From: UBA6144 sp964399165
GTDB lineage: Bacteria > Bdellovibrionota > Bacteriovoracia > Bacteriovoracales > Bacteriovoracaceae
NCBI GenBank assembly: GCA_964399165.1
Contig: CAYNPO010000014.1
Location: 29,391 to 93,390 of the forward strand
Length of the DNA: 64,000 bases
Direction: 5' to 3'
The notes under the pieces were generated by a model. It ran no database searches, was not told the origin of the DNA, and worked only from the letters and a program-made list of their open reading frames with translations. Shown here in pieces: positions 43,040 to 52,400 of this stretch (position 1 is its first letter; each line of letters starts with the position of its first letter). A program made the position numbers and the translations under genes.

Positions 43040-44172
43040 GTCAGAAGCCTATGGTAGATGTCCCGCAAGACGGGTTCTTGTTTTTCCCATGTGAAGCCAG
43101 CCCCCAACTCTCGGGCAGTGGCCTTCCGCGCCTCCAGACCGTGACGCACTTCCCGCAGCGCCGCCAGCAGCGCTTCGGGGGTTTCGTGCTCGATCACCAC
43201 GCCTGCTCCCGTGCCTGCCAGTCTCACGCGCAGTTCGTACAGGTCGGTGCTCACCACCGGCAATCCCGCCTGGAGGTACTCGAAGAATTTATTAGGCAGG
43301 CAAAATAAGTGGTTGCGACAGGAGGTGTCGGTCAGGCAGATGCCCACGTCCGCGGCGCAGGCGTGGCGGAATACGTCTGATGGAGGGACCGCGGGGTGAG
43401 CGTGAAGGTGCGGGTACCGGGCGGCGGCGGCTTCCACCAAAGGCGCAAGGGGGCCGTAACCCATAACCACAACATGGCCTTCATCCGGGGGAAGGAGTGC
43501 GAAAGCCTCGAGGATGAGTTCGATGCCGCGGCCAGCGACCAGTCCCCCTTGGTAAAGGTATACCGGAACGTGGTCTGGGATGCCGTACATCTGGTGGAAG
43601 AGCCGCGAAGGCACCGGAGTTTGTGCCGGCGGGCAGTTGAGCACCAGTTCGGGTTGTACGCCGTAGAGGTGCCGGTAATTGGCGGCGATGGAGGGACTCA
43701 CCGTTACGACCGCGTCGGCACAATGGATGAGCAGGCGCTCAAGGACCTTGGTGATGGTCTTTTTCAGTCCATGCAGGCTTTTAGTTTCCGTCTCGAATTC
43801 ATGAGCGTCGTACACCACTTTCACACCGCGCGCCGCTTTTGCCAGGAATCCCGCGATTAACGGATCAAGATCGTGGCAATGCACGACTCTCGCGCCTTCC
43901 CGCTGGATTTCGCGTTGACAGCGCCAGGCCCAGACCAGGATGCCCAAGAAACCGGTGGCCTTGTTCCGCGCCCATGAGGGCGGGCGTGGCAAGCGGAGCC
44001 TTCGGAGTTGGACGCCTTCCCCCAAACACTCCTGCTCCGGCAGCCCGGCACCCGCAGTGGCCAGGACCAGTTGGGGACTGATGCCGATGGCACTCAAGGT
44101 CGCCACTTCCTTCAACACTCGTGAGTCGTTGGTGAATGTGTTGTGGACCACGTGGCAAACCACAGCACTCAT
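43027..44172 (-). CDS. Glycosyltransferase family 4 protein
   Basis: A 381-residue GT-B transferase. VVCHVVHNTFTNDSRVLKEV near the start, VVHCHDLDPLIAGFLAK and YDAHEFE in the acceptor lobe, and the nucleotide-sugar lobe YLYQGGLVAGRGIELILEAF with LPNKFFEYLQAGLPVVST. ATG 44172 forms ATGA with the stop of the next glycosyltransferase upstream. It acts on the cytoplasmic face of the membrane on a lipid-linked oligosaccharide (family knowledge). Sugar specificity is unknown. Confidence 0.86.
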   Translation of the reverse strand: MSAVVCHVVHNTFTNDSRVLKEVATLSAIGISPQLVLATAGAGLPEQECLGEGVQLRRLRLPRPPSWARNKATGFLGILVWAWRCQREIQREGARVVHCHDLDPLIAGFLAKAARGVKVVYDAHEFETETKSLHGLKKTITKVLERLLIHCADAVVTVSPSIAANYRHLYGVQPELVLNCPPAQTPVPSRLFHQMYGIPDHVPVYLYQGGLVAGRGIELILEAFALLPPDEGHVVVMGYGPLAPLVEAAAARYPHLHAHPAVPPSDVFRHACAADVGICLTDTSCRNHLFCLPNKFFEYLQAGLPVVSTDLYELRVRLAGTGAGVVIEHETPEALLAALREVRHGLEARKATARELGAGFTWEKQEPVLRDIYHRLLTCNA

Positions 44173-45272
44173 TGGGATACCTCGCGCAGGAAATCGAATG
44201 TCTTGCGGGCGACTCCTTCCCATGACAGGTGGGTGATGGCATGGGCACGTACAGTTTCCGGGGGAACCGTCCCCGAGAGCGCCTCTCGCACCGTCTTGGC
44301 CAAAGCCGAGGGAGCAGAGCTTTCCGCCCGAAAGGCGAAACCGCTGCCTTCTATCTCAGGGGCTTCCCGCGTGACGTGCACCAGCGGTTTGCCCATGGCC
44401 ATATAATGCCGAACTTTCAACGAACGGCCTTCAGCCAGGCCCGCTCGGTCAAAAGCGAGGGGAGCCACGCCAACATCACAGGCCCACACCACTTCACTCA
44501 CTTCCTCGTGGGAAAGCCAGGGAAGCACGTGCACCCGCGGGCCTTGGACCGCGGCAGCCGCTTCAGGTGTGTCGGCTCCAATCAACACCAAATCAACGTT
44601 TTCGGGGAAGGATGGTAGCGCGGCCAGAAGACGGTCATGGCCGTGCCACGGGCGGGTAAAACCCGCCATCACTAAAAGTATTCTTTCCATCGGTAGCCGC
44701 CATTTCGCGCGTATTTGTGCAACCGAGGAGGAGGGGACGGGGGGAATTTCAATTCCGTTCCCTGCTACCAGAGTGGGGATGTGGTTACCTCCCCGTGCAG
44801 CCGCGTCTCGGGTAATTTCTGGTGTCACAGGGAGGAGGGCGGAGGCGTGGCGGAGGGAGAAGGTTTCGCATGCGGGGTAGAGCAGGGCTTTGAAGTTCTT
44901 CCCCTGGCTTCTCAACTCCGAGGCCCACAGCGTGTTGATCTCGTAGGCGTAGCGCAGCCCCAGCTTGCGTAAGGGACGGGTGAACAACGGGTAGTCCAAG
45001 GGAAAGGGGCGGGTGTAAACCCAATCGGGGCGAGGGGAGTGGCGAAGGTGCTCCAGCGCCGCCCGGGCAAAACCTGCCACGCGGGACATGGCGCTGCCAG
45101 TCAACGGGAAAGCAGTCACGTTCAGCCCCACCGGCGCTCGACCCACGTCTCCCAGGCACAACAAACGCGCTTCCACTCCATTGGCTGCAGCGTGGCGGCA
45201 CAACCCCAACACATGCTGGAGCGCTCCCCCCGTGTCGCCGAGATCCAGGGGGACCGCGTAGGTGATTTTCAT
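44169..45272 (-). CDS. Glycosyltransferase family 4-like protein
   Basis: A 367-residue GT-B transferase. DLGDTGGALQHVLGLCRHA is the N-terminal glycine-rich acceptor loop; LVMAGFTRPWHGHDRLLAAL and GVAPLAFDRAGLAEGRSLKVRHYMAMGKPLV belong to the donor lobe. ATG 45272 is preferred to far upstream starts, which would run into the divergent glycosyltransferase at 45355. It is the first gene of the minus-strand run 45272 to 42398. Confidence 0.82.
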   Translation of the reverse strand: MKITYAVPLDLGDTGGALQHVLGLCRHAAANGVEARLLCLGDVGRAPVGLNVTAFPLTGSAMSRVAGFARAALEHLRHSPRPDWVYTRPFPLDYPLFTRPLRKLGLRYAYEINTLWASELRSQGKNFKALLYPACETFSLRHASALLPVTPEITRDAAARGGNHIPTLVAGNGIEIPPVPSSSVAQIRAKWRLPMERILLVMAGFTRPWHGHDRLLAALPSFPENVDLVLIGADTPEAAAAVQGPRVHVLPWLSHEEVSEVVWACDVGVAPLAFDRAGLAEGRSLKVRHYMAMGKPLVHVTREAPEIEGSGFAFRAESSAPSALAKTVREALSGTVPPETVRAHAITHLSWEGVARKTFDFLREVSQ

Positions 45273-45354
45273 GGCGCCAGGATACCGTCTCGCCTGAGGC
45301 TTTAAAAGAGACATTCCCGTTCCTTCTCCGGTGTCTCCTGGGTAAGATGACCCG
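45273..45354. promoter_or_regulatory. Divergent intergenic region between two glycosyltransferase genes
   Basis: This 82-bp region must drive both directions. For the minus gene, TTTTAA and TATCCT are 17 bp apart and roughly fit -35/-10 spacing. For the plus gene, TAAGAT (45343-45348) lies only 6 bp before the ATG, which would give a nearly leaderless transcript. Both matches are weak. Confidence 0.3.
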
Positions 45355-46350
45355 ATGCACGCAGCCCCCGTTCCGCCTCCTGTCCTGATGGTCATTCCCG
45401 GTCGCGAGGAAGGGAGCGGGTTCATCTTTTCCAAGCGGGAGTTTCGGACGATTTCCGCCAAGCGTGAAGGATGCCACGTGTACTTTCTCGACACCTCCCT
45501 GCGGCCGGGGAATTTGCTGCGGCAGTTTCTGGTTTTGCGCTCCCTAGTCCGCCAGGTGCGGCCAGCCCTGCTTCACGCCCAGTATGGGTCCATCACTGCT
45601 TTCCTCTGCTCGCTGGTCAAGGGCCAGGCCCGCCTTTTGGTAACGTACCGGGGCAGCGACCTCAATTGGAATCCCGGAGTGAGTTGGCTGCGTAACCTGG
45701 GAGCTAAAACACTTTCCTACCTGGCTTTCATGTCCGCCGATCATGCGATTATGGTTTCGCCCCGTCTAGGTCACCCCTTGTTGCGGGGCCAAGGGAAAAC
45801 CACCGTGATCCCCACGGGCGTCGACATGAACGTGTTCCGCGAGATGCCGGTGGAGGATTGCCGCCGTCGCCTGGGATGGCAGGGGCCCGGTCCTCACCTG
45901 CTGCTCAACGTGGGCAAGGACCCGGTGAACAAGCGGCTCGACCTCGCTGAAGCCGCTCACGCCTTGCTGGTGGCACAGGGTTTGCCCGCAGAGCTCCACG
46001 TGATGCGCGGACAAGTGGACCCTGCCGACGTACCGGTTTGGATGAACGCCAGTGATGTGGTTCTCATGCTCTCAGACAAGGAGGGCTCGCCCACCGTGGT
46101 CCAGGAAGCGCTTGCTTGCGGTGTCCCCGTGGTGTCGGTGGCCGTGGGCGATACGCCCGAACGTCTTGATGGCGTTGAATCCGCGCGTCTGGTGGAACGC
46201 ACGCCCGCGGCGGTGGCGCAGGCGGTGAAGGAGTTGGTGGCCGTGCCCAGACAGGTTTCTCCGAGGGTGCGGGCAGAACTTGGCCTTGAGTCCATCGGGG
46301 AGCGTATCCTCGGCTTGTATGACCGCCTCATTCGCGGGGCCGTCGCATGA
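45355..46350 (+). CDS. Glycosyltransferase family 4 protein
   Basis: A 331-residue GT-B transferase. ALLHAQYGSITAFLCSLVK and VTYRGSDLNWN belong to the acceptor half; VIPTGVDMNVF, LLLNVGKDPVNKRLDLAEAAH, ASDVVLMLSDKEGSPTVVQEALACGVPVVS carry the donor-binding E-x7-E region. It overlaps galE by ATGA. No clear ribosome site precedes the ATG. Confidence 0.85.
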   Translation: MHAAPVPPPVLMVIPGREEGSGFIFSKREFRTISAKREGCHVYFLDTSLRPGNLLRQFLVLRSLVRQVRPALLHAQYGSITAFLCSLVKGQARLLVTYRGSDLNWNPGVSWLRNLGAKTLSYLAFMSADHAIMVSPRLGHPLLRGQGKTTVIPTGVDMNVFREMPVEDCRRRLGWQGPGPHLLLNVGKDPVNKRLDLAEAAHALLVAQGLPAELHVMRGQVDPADVPVWMNASDVVLMLSDKEGSPTVVQEALACGVPVVSVAVGDTPERLDGVESARLVERTPAAVAQAVKELVAVPRQVSPRVRAELGLESIGERILGLYDRLIRGAVA

Positions 46351-47321
46351 CGGTGCTGGTGACCGGGGGGGCGGGTTACATCGGCTCCCATGTCCTGTTG
46401 GCCTTGGCGGCCCATGGGGAGAAAGTGGTGGTGCTGGATGACTTGAGCACCGGCAGACGGGAAGCTGTCTCCCACGGAGAATTGGTAGTGGGAGACGTGG
46501 GAGACCGCGCTCTTTTGGATAAGCTCTTCTCTTCGCATTCCATCGAGTCGGTGATGCATTTTGCCGGCTCCATCGTCCCGTCCGAATCCTTACGCCGCCC
46601 CTTGGATTATTACCAGAACAACACCGCCGCCGCGTTGACCCTCATGAGGGCATGTGTGGCCCATGGCGTGCGTCGCTTTGTTTTTTCCTCCAGCGCAGCG
46701 GTCTACGCCGAGCCTCCCACAGGCGTGTGCGCGGAGGACTCGCCTCTCGCGCCGCCTACTCCTTATGGCAAATCCAAGGCCATGACCGAGGCCATGCTCG
46801 TCGACGCTGCGTTGTCCGGAGAACTAGACGCGGTCAGTTTACGCTACTTCAATGTCGCCGGTGCCGATCCCCAGGCCCGGACCGGAAACGCACATCCTCA
46901 GGCCATTGGGCTTTTCCCGGCCCTTTGCCGGGTGGCGATGGGCGTGGATCAGGCTTTCCGCCTAAACGGCAACGACTATGCCACCCCTGATGGCACGTGC
47001 ATCCGGGACTACATCCATGTCTCCGACCTGGCCGAGGCCCATGTACACGCCCTAGCGCATTTGCGCGCCGGCAAGGGAAGCCGTGTGTTCAACTGCGGCT
47101 ACGGACGCGGCCATTCCGTCCAAGAAGTAGTGGAAGCGTTCAACCGCGCCCTTCCCCGCCCGTTGCCCGTGGTGGTCGGAGTGCGCCGACCAGGGGATCT
47201 TCCGCACGTGGTGGCCGACAACCAGGCGATCCTGCGCGAGACCGCTTGGCGTCCCCGGCACGATAGTTTGGACGAGATGGTGCTCACCTCCCTAGGGTGG
47301 GCGCGGCGGGGTCGCCCATGA
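46347..47321 (+). CDS. galE: UDP-glucose/UDP-GlcNAc 4-epimerase (GalE)
   Basis: A 324-residue extended SDR. LVTGGAGYIGSHVLLAL is the GalE NAD motif, VMHFAGSIVPSESLRRPLDYY and SSSAAVYAEPP follow, YGKSK holds the catalytic pair, and LRYFNVAGADP and DGTCIRDYIHVSDLAEAHV are typical. It interconverts gluco and galacto UDP-sugars to supply the transferases. Its end overlaps the C5-epimerase-like gene by 4 bp (ATGA). Whether it prefers acetylated sugars cannot be told. Confidence 0.92.
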   Translation: MTVLVTGGAGYIGSHVLLALAAHGEKVVVLDDLSTGRREAVSHGELVVGDVGDRALLDKLFSSHSIESVMHFAGSIVPSESLRRPLDYYQNNTAAALTLMRACVAHGVRRFVFSSSAAVYAEPPTGVCAEDSPLAPPTPYGKSKAMTEAMLVDAALSGELDAVSLRYFNVAGADPQARTGNAHPQAIGLFPALCRVAMGVDQAFRLNGNDYATPDGTCIRDYIHVSDLAEAHVHALAHLRAGKGSRVFNCGYGRGHSVQEVVEAFNRALPRPLPVVVGVRRPGDLPHVVADNQAILRETAWRPRHDSLDEMVLTSLGWARRGRP

Positions 47322-48421
47322 ACCCGCGCCGCTGGATCAGCGGGATCGCACTGGTTTTGCTCGGAGCCGCTGCCGCGGTTTTTATCCTTGCCGACCGTGC
47401 CCACAATTCACGCTGGAAGCGCGAGGCTAAGGAGCGCGCACGGTTGGTGGCGGCTTTTCATCGAGTGCGTCCCACCGTAACTCCCCAGTCGACGCGGACC
47501 CTTCCCGTCAAAGGTTTCCGGCATTTTCAATGTAAAGGCATTAAGCCCATTCCCGCGGCGAAAATCCGCCCCGGTGCCCCGTTGGAAGAAATGCTCGCGT
47601 ATCCTTGGCCTGAAAAGTACGTGGTGAAGTTTCACCAACCTTTCAACCCGATCGTCTTCGCCTTGAACGGCATAGCGCTCCACTGCCATGGGGCCGGACT
47701 CACGCCCGCCGCCCGCACGATCTACCGCGATGCCCTCTTTGACCGCTTGGAAGAATGGAGCGTGCTGGAGGATGGAAAGCGATTCCTCGAGTACCGCTTT
47801 CCCTACCATCCCTTGGATTACGACATGCCGGTGCCATGGCATAGCGGATTCGCCCAAGGGCAAGCGCTGACCGGCCTGGTTTTCTTGGAGAAGACCGTCC
47901 CTTCCACCCGGGGGAGGGAACTGCTGGCGCAAGTGGCGGCGTCTTTCGCGTTGCCCGGGAATCCGCGTGGCACCGTCTTTACCGACGAGCGCGGCTTTTA
48001 TTGGATCGACGAGTACCCGCATCCCGCTCAAAACCACCGTTCGCTGGTACTCAACGCCCACGTGTGGGGCCTCTTGGGGTTGTACTACCTATGGTCCGAG
48101 GGTGGGATCAGCTCACATTTGGCCGAGTTCTCCGCCGCCGTCCACTCGCTGGCAGTCCACTGGCCCTTCTACCGCTATCCGGGCCGCACCAACTGCTATG
48201 ACCTGCGCATTTGCGAACGTGACTACGCCCCCAACCGCGCGGGTACCCAGATGCGTTGGTTGCATGCCATGACCGGGGACCCTGCTTTTGCCACCGCAGC
48301 CTCGCTGTTTGCTGAGGACGTGCGGGTGGAGAGGGCCGCACGGCTGATGGAGAAAGAATGCGGTCGTTCCCCGTTGCATAAGTCGCTTTGTCTCATTCGC
48401 CGGTCTCGGGAGGAGCTCTGA
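47318..48421 (+). CDS. D-glucuronyl C5-epimerase C-terminal domain-like membrane-anchored protein
   Basis: A 367-residue protein with an N-terminal signal anchor (about residues 5-25, ISGIALVLLGAAAAVFILA). The rest resembles the C-terminal (alpha/alpha) domain of glucuronyl C5-epimerases: LEYRFPYHPLDYDMPVPWHSGFAQGQAL, YPHPAQNHRSLVLNAHVWGLLGLYYLW, then CERDYAPNRAGTQMRW. In animals this domain epimerises glucuronate to iduronate in heparan; bacterial members are mostly uncharacterised. The anchor places it on the periplasmic side. It could act on a uronic acid polymer after export (inference). Start ATG 47318 overlaps the galE stop. Confidence 0.78.
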   Translation: MNPRRWISGIALVLLGAAAAVFILADRAHNSRWKREAKERARLVAAFHRVRPTVTPQSTRTLPVKGFRHFQCKGIKPIPAAKIRPGAPLEEMLAYPWPEKYVVKFHQPFNPIVFALNGIALHCHGAGLTPAARTIYRDALFDRLEEWSVLEDGKRFLEYRFPYHPLDYDMPVPWHSGFAQGQALTGLVFLEKTVPSTRGRELLAQVAASFALPGNPRGTVFTDERGFYWIDEYPHPAQNHRSLVLNAHVWGLLGLYYLWSEGGISSHLAEFSAAVHSLAVHWPFYRYPGRTNCYDLRICERDYAPNRAGTQMRWLHAMTGDPAFATAASLFAEDVRVERAARLMEKECGRSPLHKSLCLIRRSREEL

Positions 48422-48425
48422 CCCC

Positions 48426-49490
48426 ATGAAGAAGATCCTGACCATCGTGGGCGCTCGGCCCCAGTTCGTAAAAGCCGCGGTGGTGTCCCGCGCGCTCGCC
48501 GCCCAAAGTGGCGTCCGGGAAGTGCTGGTGCACACCGGTCAGCACCACGACGCCTCCATGAGCGATGTTTTCTTCCGAGAGATGCGAATTCCTAACCCTG
48601 ACCACCACCTGGGCGTGGCTGGGCTTTCCCACGGTGCCATGACCGGGCGGATGCTCGAAAAAATTGAGGAAGTGCTCCAATCGGAGAAACCCGACTGGAT
48701 GCTGGTCTACGGCGACACGAATTCAACTCTCGCCGGTGCCCTGGCCGCGGCCAAGCTCCACATCCCCGTCGCACACGTGGAAGCCGGACTACGCTCCTTC
48801 AACATGCGAATGCCCGAGGAAATCAACCGCATTCTCACCGACCGGGTTTCCACCTTACTGTTTTGTCCCACCGACTCGGCAGTGGCCAACCTTGCCAGGG
48901 AAGGGATGAGCACTGGCGTGGTGCGCACCGGGGATGTGATGGCGGACGCCGCCTACTTTTATGCCCGCGAGGCAGCGGACAAGGCGGTGTCCTTCCGAGC
49001 ACCACCCAGCGGGGACTTCGCGCTCTCCACCCTGCACCGGGCGGAGAACACCGACGATCCAGCGCGTCTTGGCTCCATCATCGGCGCCCTCGAGGAGCTG
49101 CACGCCTCGGGCCTGCCCGTGTACCTGCCACTCCACCCGCGCACGCGCAAGCTGCTGGGTTCCCGCGCACCCAAGCTGAACCTGCTGGATCCCTTGGGCT
49201 ACTTCGACATGCTCCAGCTGCTCAAACACTGCCGGCTGGTACTCACCGATAGCGGCGGGTTGCAGAAGGAGGCCTACCTGTTCCAGAAGCCTTGTGTAAC
49301 CTTCCGTGACGAAACCGAATGGGTGGAGCTGACCCAGCACGGGGTCAACCGCGTCGTGGGTAGCCGGCGTGAGGACATTGTTGCGGGGGCGCGGGCTTTC
49401 CTGGCGGCGCCCCCCGTTTTCCCCGAAGGGCTCTACGGTGACGGCCACGCCGGGGACATCGTGGCCAGGCGGTTGGCGGCCGGGGCATGA
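48426..49490 (+). CDS. wbpI: UDP-GlcNAc3NAcA 2-epimerase (WbpI; WecB family)
   Basis: A 354-residue non-hydrolysing 2-epimerase. TIVGARPQFVKAAVVSRAL, LVHTGQHHDASMSDVFF, DHHLGVAGLSHGAMTGRML and YGDTNSTLAGALAA follow the WbpI form of the WecB family closely, more than plain WecB. WbpI converts UDP-GlcNAc3NAcA into UDP-ManNAc3NAcA. It completes the wbpBED pathway 43 kb away. It starts 4 bp after the previous stop and overlaps the fusion gene by ATGA. The closely related UDP-GlcNAc 2-epimerase cannot be fully excluded. Confidence 0.86.
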   Translation: MKKILTIVGARPQFVKAAVVSRALAAQSGVREVLVHTGQHHDASMSDVFFREMRIPNPDHHLGVAGLSHGAMTGRMLEKIEEVLQSEKPDWMLVYGDTNSTLAGALAAAKLHIPVAHVEAGLRSFNMRMPEEINRILTDRVSTLLFCPTDSAVANLAREGMSTGVVRTGDVMADAAYFYAREAADKAVSFRAPPSGDFALSTLHRAENTDDPARLGSIIGALEELHASGLPVYLPLHPRTRKLLGSRAPKLNLLDPLGYFDMLQLLKHCRLVLTDSGGLQKEAYLFQKPCVTFRDETEWVELTQHGVNRVVGSRREDIVAGARAFLAAPPVFPEGLYGDGHAGDIVARRLAAGA

Positions 49491-52400
49491 CGCGAAAAAC
49501 TTTCTGGATCATCAACCAGACCGCGGGCTCCCCCCACCACGGCATGGTCTACCGCAATTACTACGTAGCACGCGAATGGGTGAAACAGGGCCACCGCGCC
49601 GTCATCATCTCCGGTTCGTTCTTCCACAATTTCCACACCCTCCCCAAAACCACCGGCCTCTTCACTCACGAGGTAATAGACGGCATCGACTATTGGTGGG
49701 TGCGCATGCCCCGCTATTCCCAGTCGCGCAGCTTCGGGCGTCTCTTCTCCATTTTCCTTTTCCCATTATTGCTTCTCTTTTTCCCGTTTTGGCGACTGCC
49801 CAAGCCGGAGACCGTCATCGTCTCCGGGCCTCCGCATGTGCCCATTCTCAACGCCTGGTTTTGGTCGCGTTGGTTCGGGGCCACTCTGGTCTACGAAGTG
49901 CGCGACATCTGGCCCCTCACCATCGTTAAACTGGGTAGGGTGAGCCCGCATCATCCCGTGATCATGTTGCTCTCCTTGCTGGAGCGACTCGCCTACATGC
50001 TCTCTGATCGAGTCGTGTCCGTGCTTGCTCTGGCTTGGCGCCATTTCCAGTCGCGCGGTATGGCCGCCGGCAAGTTCGCCTATCTCCCTAACGGAGTCTC
50101 GGTGGACGACTCGCCCGTCGTGGCATCCGACACGGCTGACAAGATGGCTGAACTCGCCCGCGGAAAATTTGTGGTGGTGTACGCGGGAAGCCTCGGCATT
50201 GCCAACAACCTGGACCAACTGCTCCAGGCGGCGGGTCTGCTCAAAACCGACCCACGTTTCCATTTCGTGCTGGTGGGTGATGGCCCCCACCGAGCGAAAC
50301 TCGAAGCGGCTGCGCGCAGCCTCGGGAACGTGTCCATGTTCCCTCCGGTGTCCAAGCGCGAAATCCCTGCCATCCTGTCCCGCGCCCACGTCGGCTATGT
50401 GGGCCTCATGAAGACTGACCTTTTCCGCCACGGCGTCTCCCCCAACAAACTCTTCGACTATATGGCCGCGTCCTTGCCGGTGCTCATGGCCATCGACACG
50501 GAAGACGACATCGTGGGCAACGCCGGCTGCGGGGAAACCGTGGCCAGCTGCGAACCCAAGGACATCGCGGCCGCCTTGACGCGATTGGCGGACCTTCCGG
50601 AGACTGAGTTGCGGGGAAGGGGAGCGGCCGGCCGAAATTATTTGGAGCGCCACCACACCTACCCATCTTTGGCCGCAGACTACGTGCGCATCGCCGAAGA
50701 GGGGAGGCGGCCGGGTGAAGTAGAGCCCCGGTGGGTGGTGTCCCCATTCTGGTTGGGCTTTTGGGGCGTGATGGCCCTGGGGTCTTTGGTCCATTTCCTG
50801 TTCCCCGCTCTTTGGCCCCACCTTTTCACCGACGGCATCACGAACTTCCTCTCGGATCCCCACGACTACCATCGCCAGGCGCTGGCATTGGCCCAAGGGA
50901 GCTGGGCCGACTTCACCCTCTTCCCCGGGGGCAACTTCCCCGGCGGGGCCATGGGGCTCACCTACAAGCTCACCGGCATCCACCGCCCGTGGGTTTTTCT
51001 ACCCGTGCTAGGCGCTTTGGCCGGTTTGACCATCCGGGCGCTGGCTTCCTGTTTGGACGTTCTCGGAGTGCGCGGGCGCTGGTGGCCTTGGATACTCGGC
51101 CTATTCATGACTGTTACGCCCACATCCTTCTCCTGGATGGTGTACCCACACAAGGACGCCTTCCTCGTGCCTGGATGCTGCGTGCTCCTATGGACGCTTT
51201 TGGCGGTCACCTTCCGACGTATCCGTATACGGCACGTCCTCTCCCTGGGTTTGGGATGCTTTCTGGTTTTTAGTAACAAAAGCTACTTTGCGGAGCTCCT
51301 GCTCGCAGGCAGCGTCCTCGCTCTCCCTTTCGTTTGGAAGCATCCAGCTACCATCCTAGGACGCTGGGGGCGCATGGCCTTTTGGGCGGTGGTACTCGGT
51401 GTTTTCGCCGCTGTGGCCCTGGAAGCTCCTAAGTACAGTGATGATGGGATGGCGTCCCGGAAGGCGACGCCAGCTGTGACCCAAGCGACGACGCCACGAC
51501 ATGAGAAAACCGCGGCTGAATGGAAGGGCCTTCCAGGATGGGGCTTCCTCGACCGCGCCTTCAAGCCCCTGGTCTACACGCGGGAGCGCTTCCTTTCCCA
51601 GCGCTCGGGCGGGGCCACCAATTTCCTTCCTGACATACATCTCGAAGGAACGCTGGACGCCCTCGTGTTCGTTCCGCGTGCCTTGCAGCTGGCGCTACTA
51701 GAACCCGTTCCCTGGCGCAGTAACGGCAACCAGGGTGGAGCGAAGGGCTTACTCTTTTTGCTGGTGAAGCTCGAGATGCTCCTCGTATACGCCCTCCTCC
51801 TGGCACTCCTGTGGAATCCAACAGCTTTGGTCCGGCCCCATGTGGCGATCTGCCTCGCTATCGCGCTTCCCTTCTTATTGGCCCTCGGTTTCGCCGCCCC
51901 CAACATCGGCGCCATCAACCGCTACCGCTTCCCGTTCCTCCTCATGGTCAAGCTCGCGGGCTTTTCCGCCCTGTGGGCCGCGGACCGCCGGCGCTGGCCG
52001 GGACGACTTCTCATGTGGGTGGACCCACCTGCGGACGTACGCCCGCGCCGCCGCTTGTTGTTCCTGGTGCCCGACGACGCTACTTTCATCATCCAGCGCC
52101 TGGTCATGGCCCAAGCCGCCCAGCGCGCGGGCTACGACGTGCACGTGGCCTGTCCCGACTTCGGCCACGCGGCCAAGATCCGCGAGCTCGGTTTCACCCA
52201 CCACGAGGTGGATTTGAACCGCGGGGGACTCAACCCCTTCGCCGACGCCGCCGCCTTCGTGCGCCTGGTGTTCTTCCTGGCGCGCCTGCGCCCGGACCTG
52301 CTCCACAACGTCTCCATCAAGCCCGTCATCTACGGCTCCACCGCCGGCACCGTGGTGGGGCTTCCGCGCATCGTGAACCTGGTGAACGGCCTTGGTTACG

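Noticed and set aside
45273..45494. N-terminal extension of the 44169 glycosyltransferase
   Set aside because: It would overlap the divergent glycosyltransferase start; the ATG at 45272 gives the usual GT4 N-terminus.
49766..50983. Minus-strand open frame of 405 codons
   Set aside because: It lies fully over the first GT4 domain of the fusion gene, has a composition typical of GC-rich antisense frames (many Gly, His, Glu, Gln) and no family motif.
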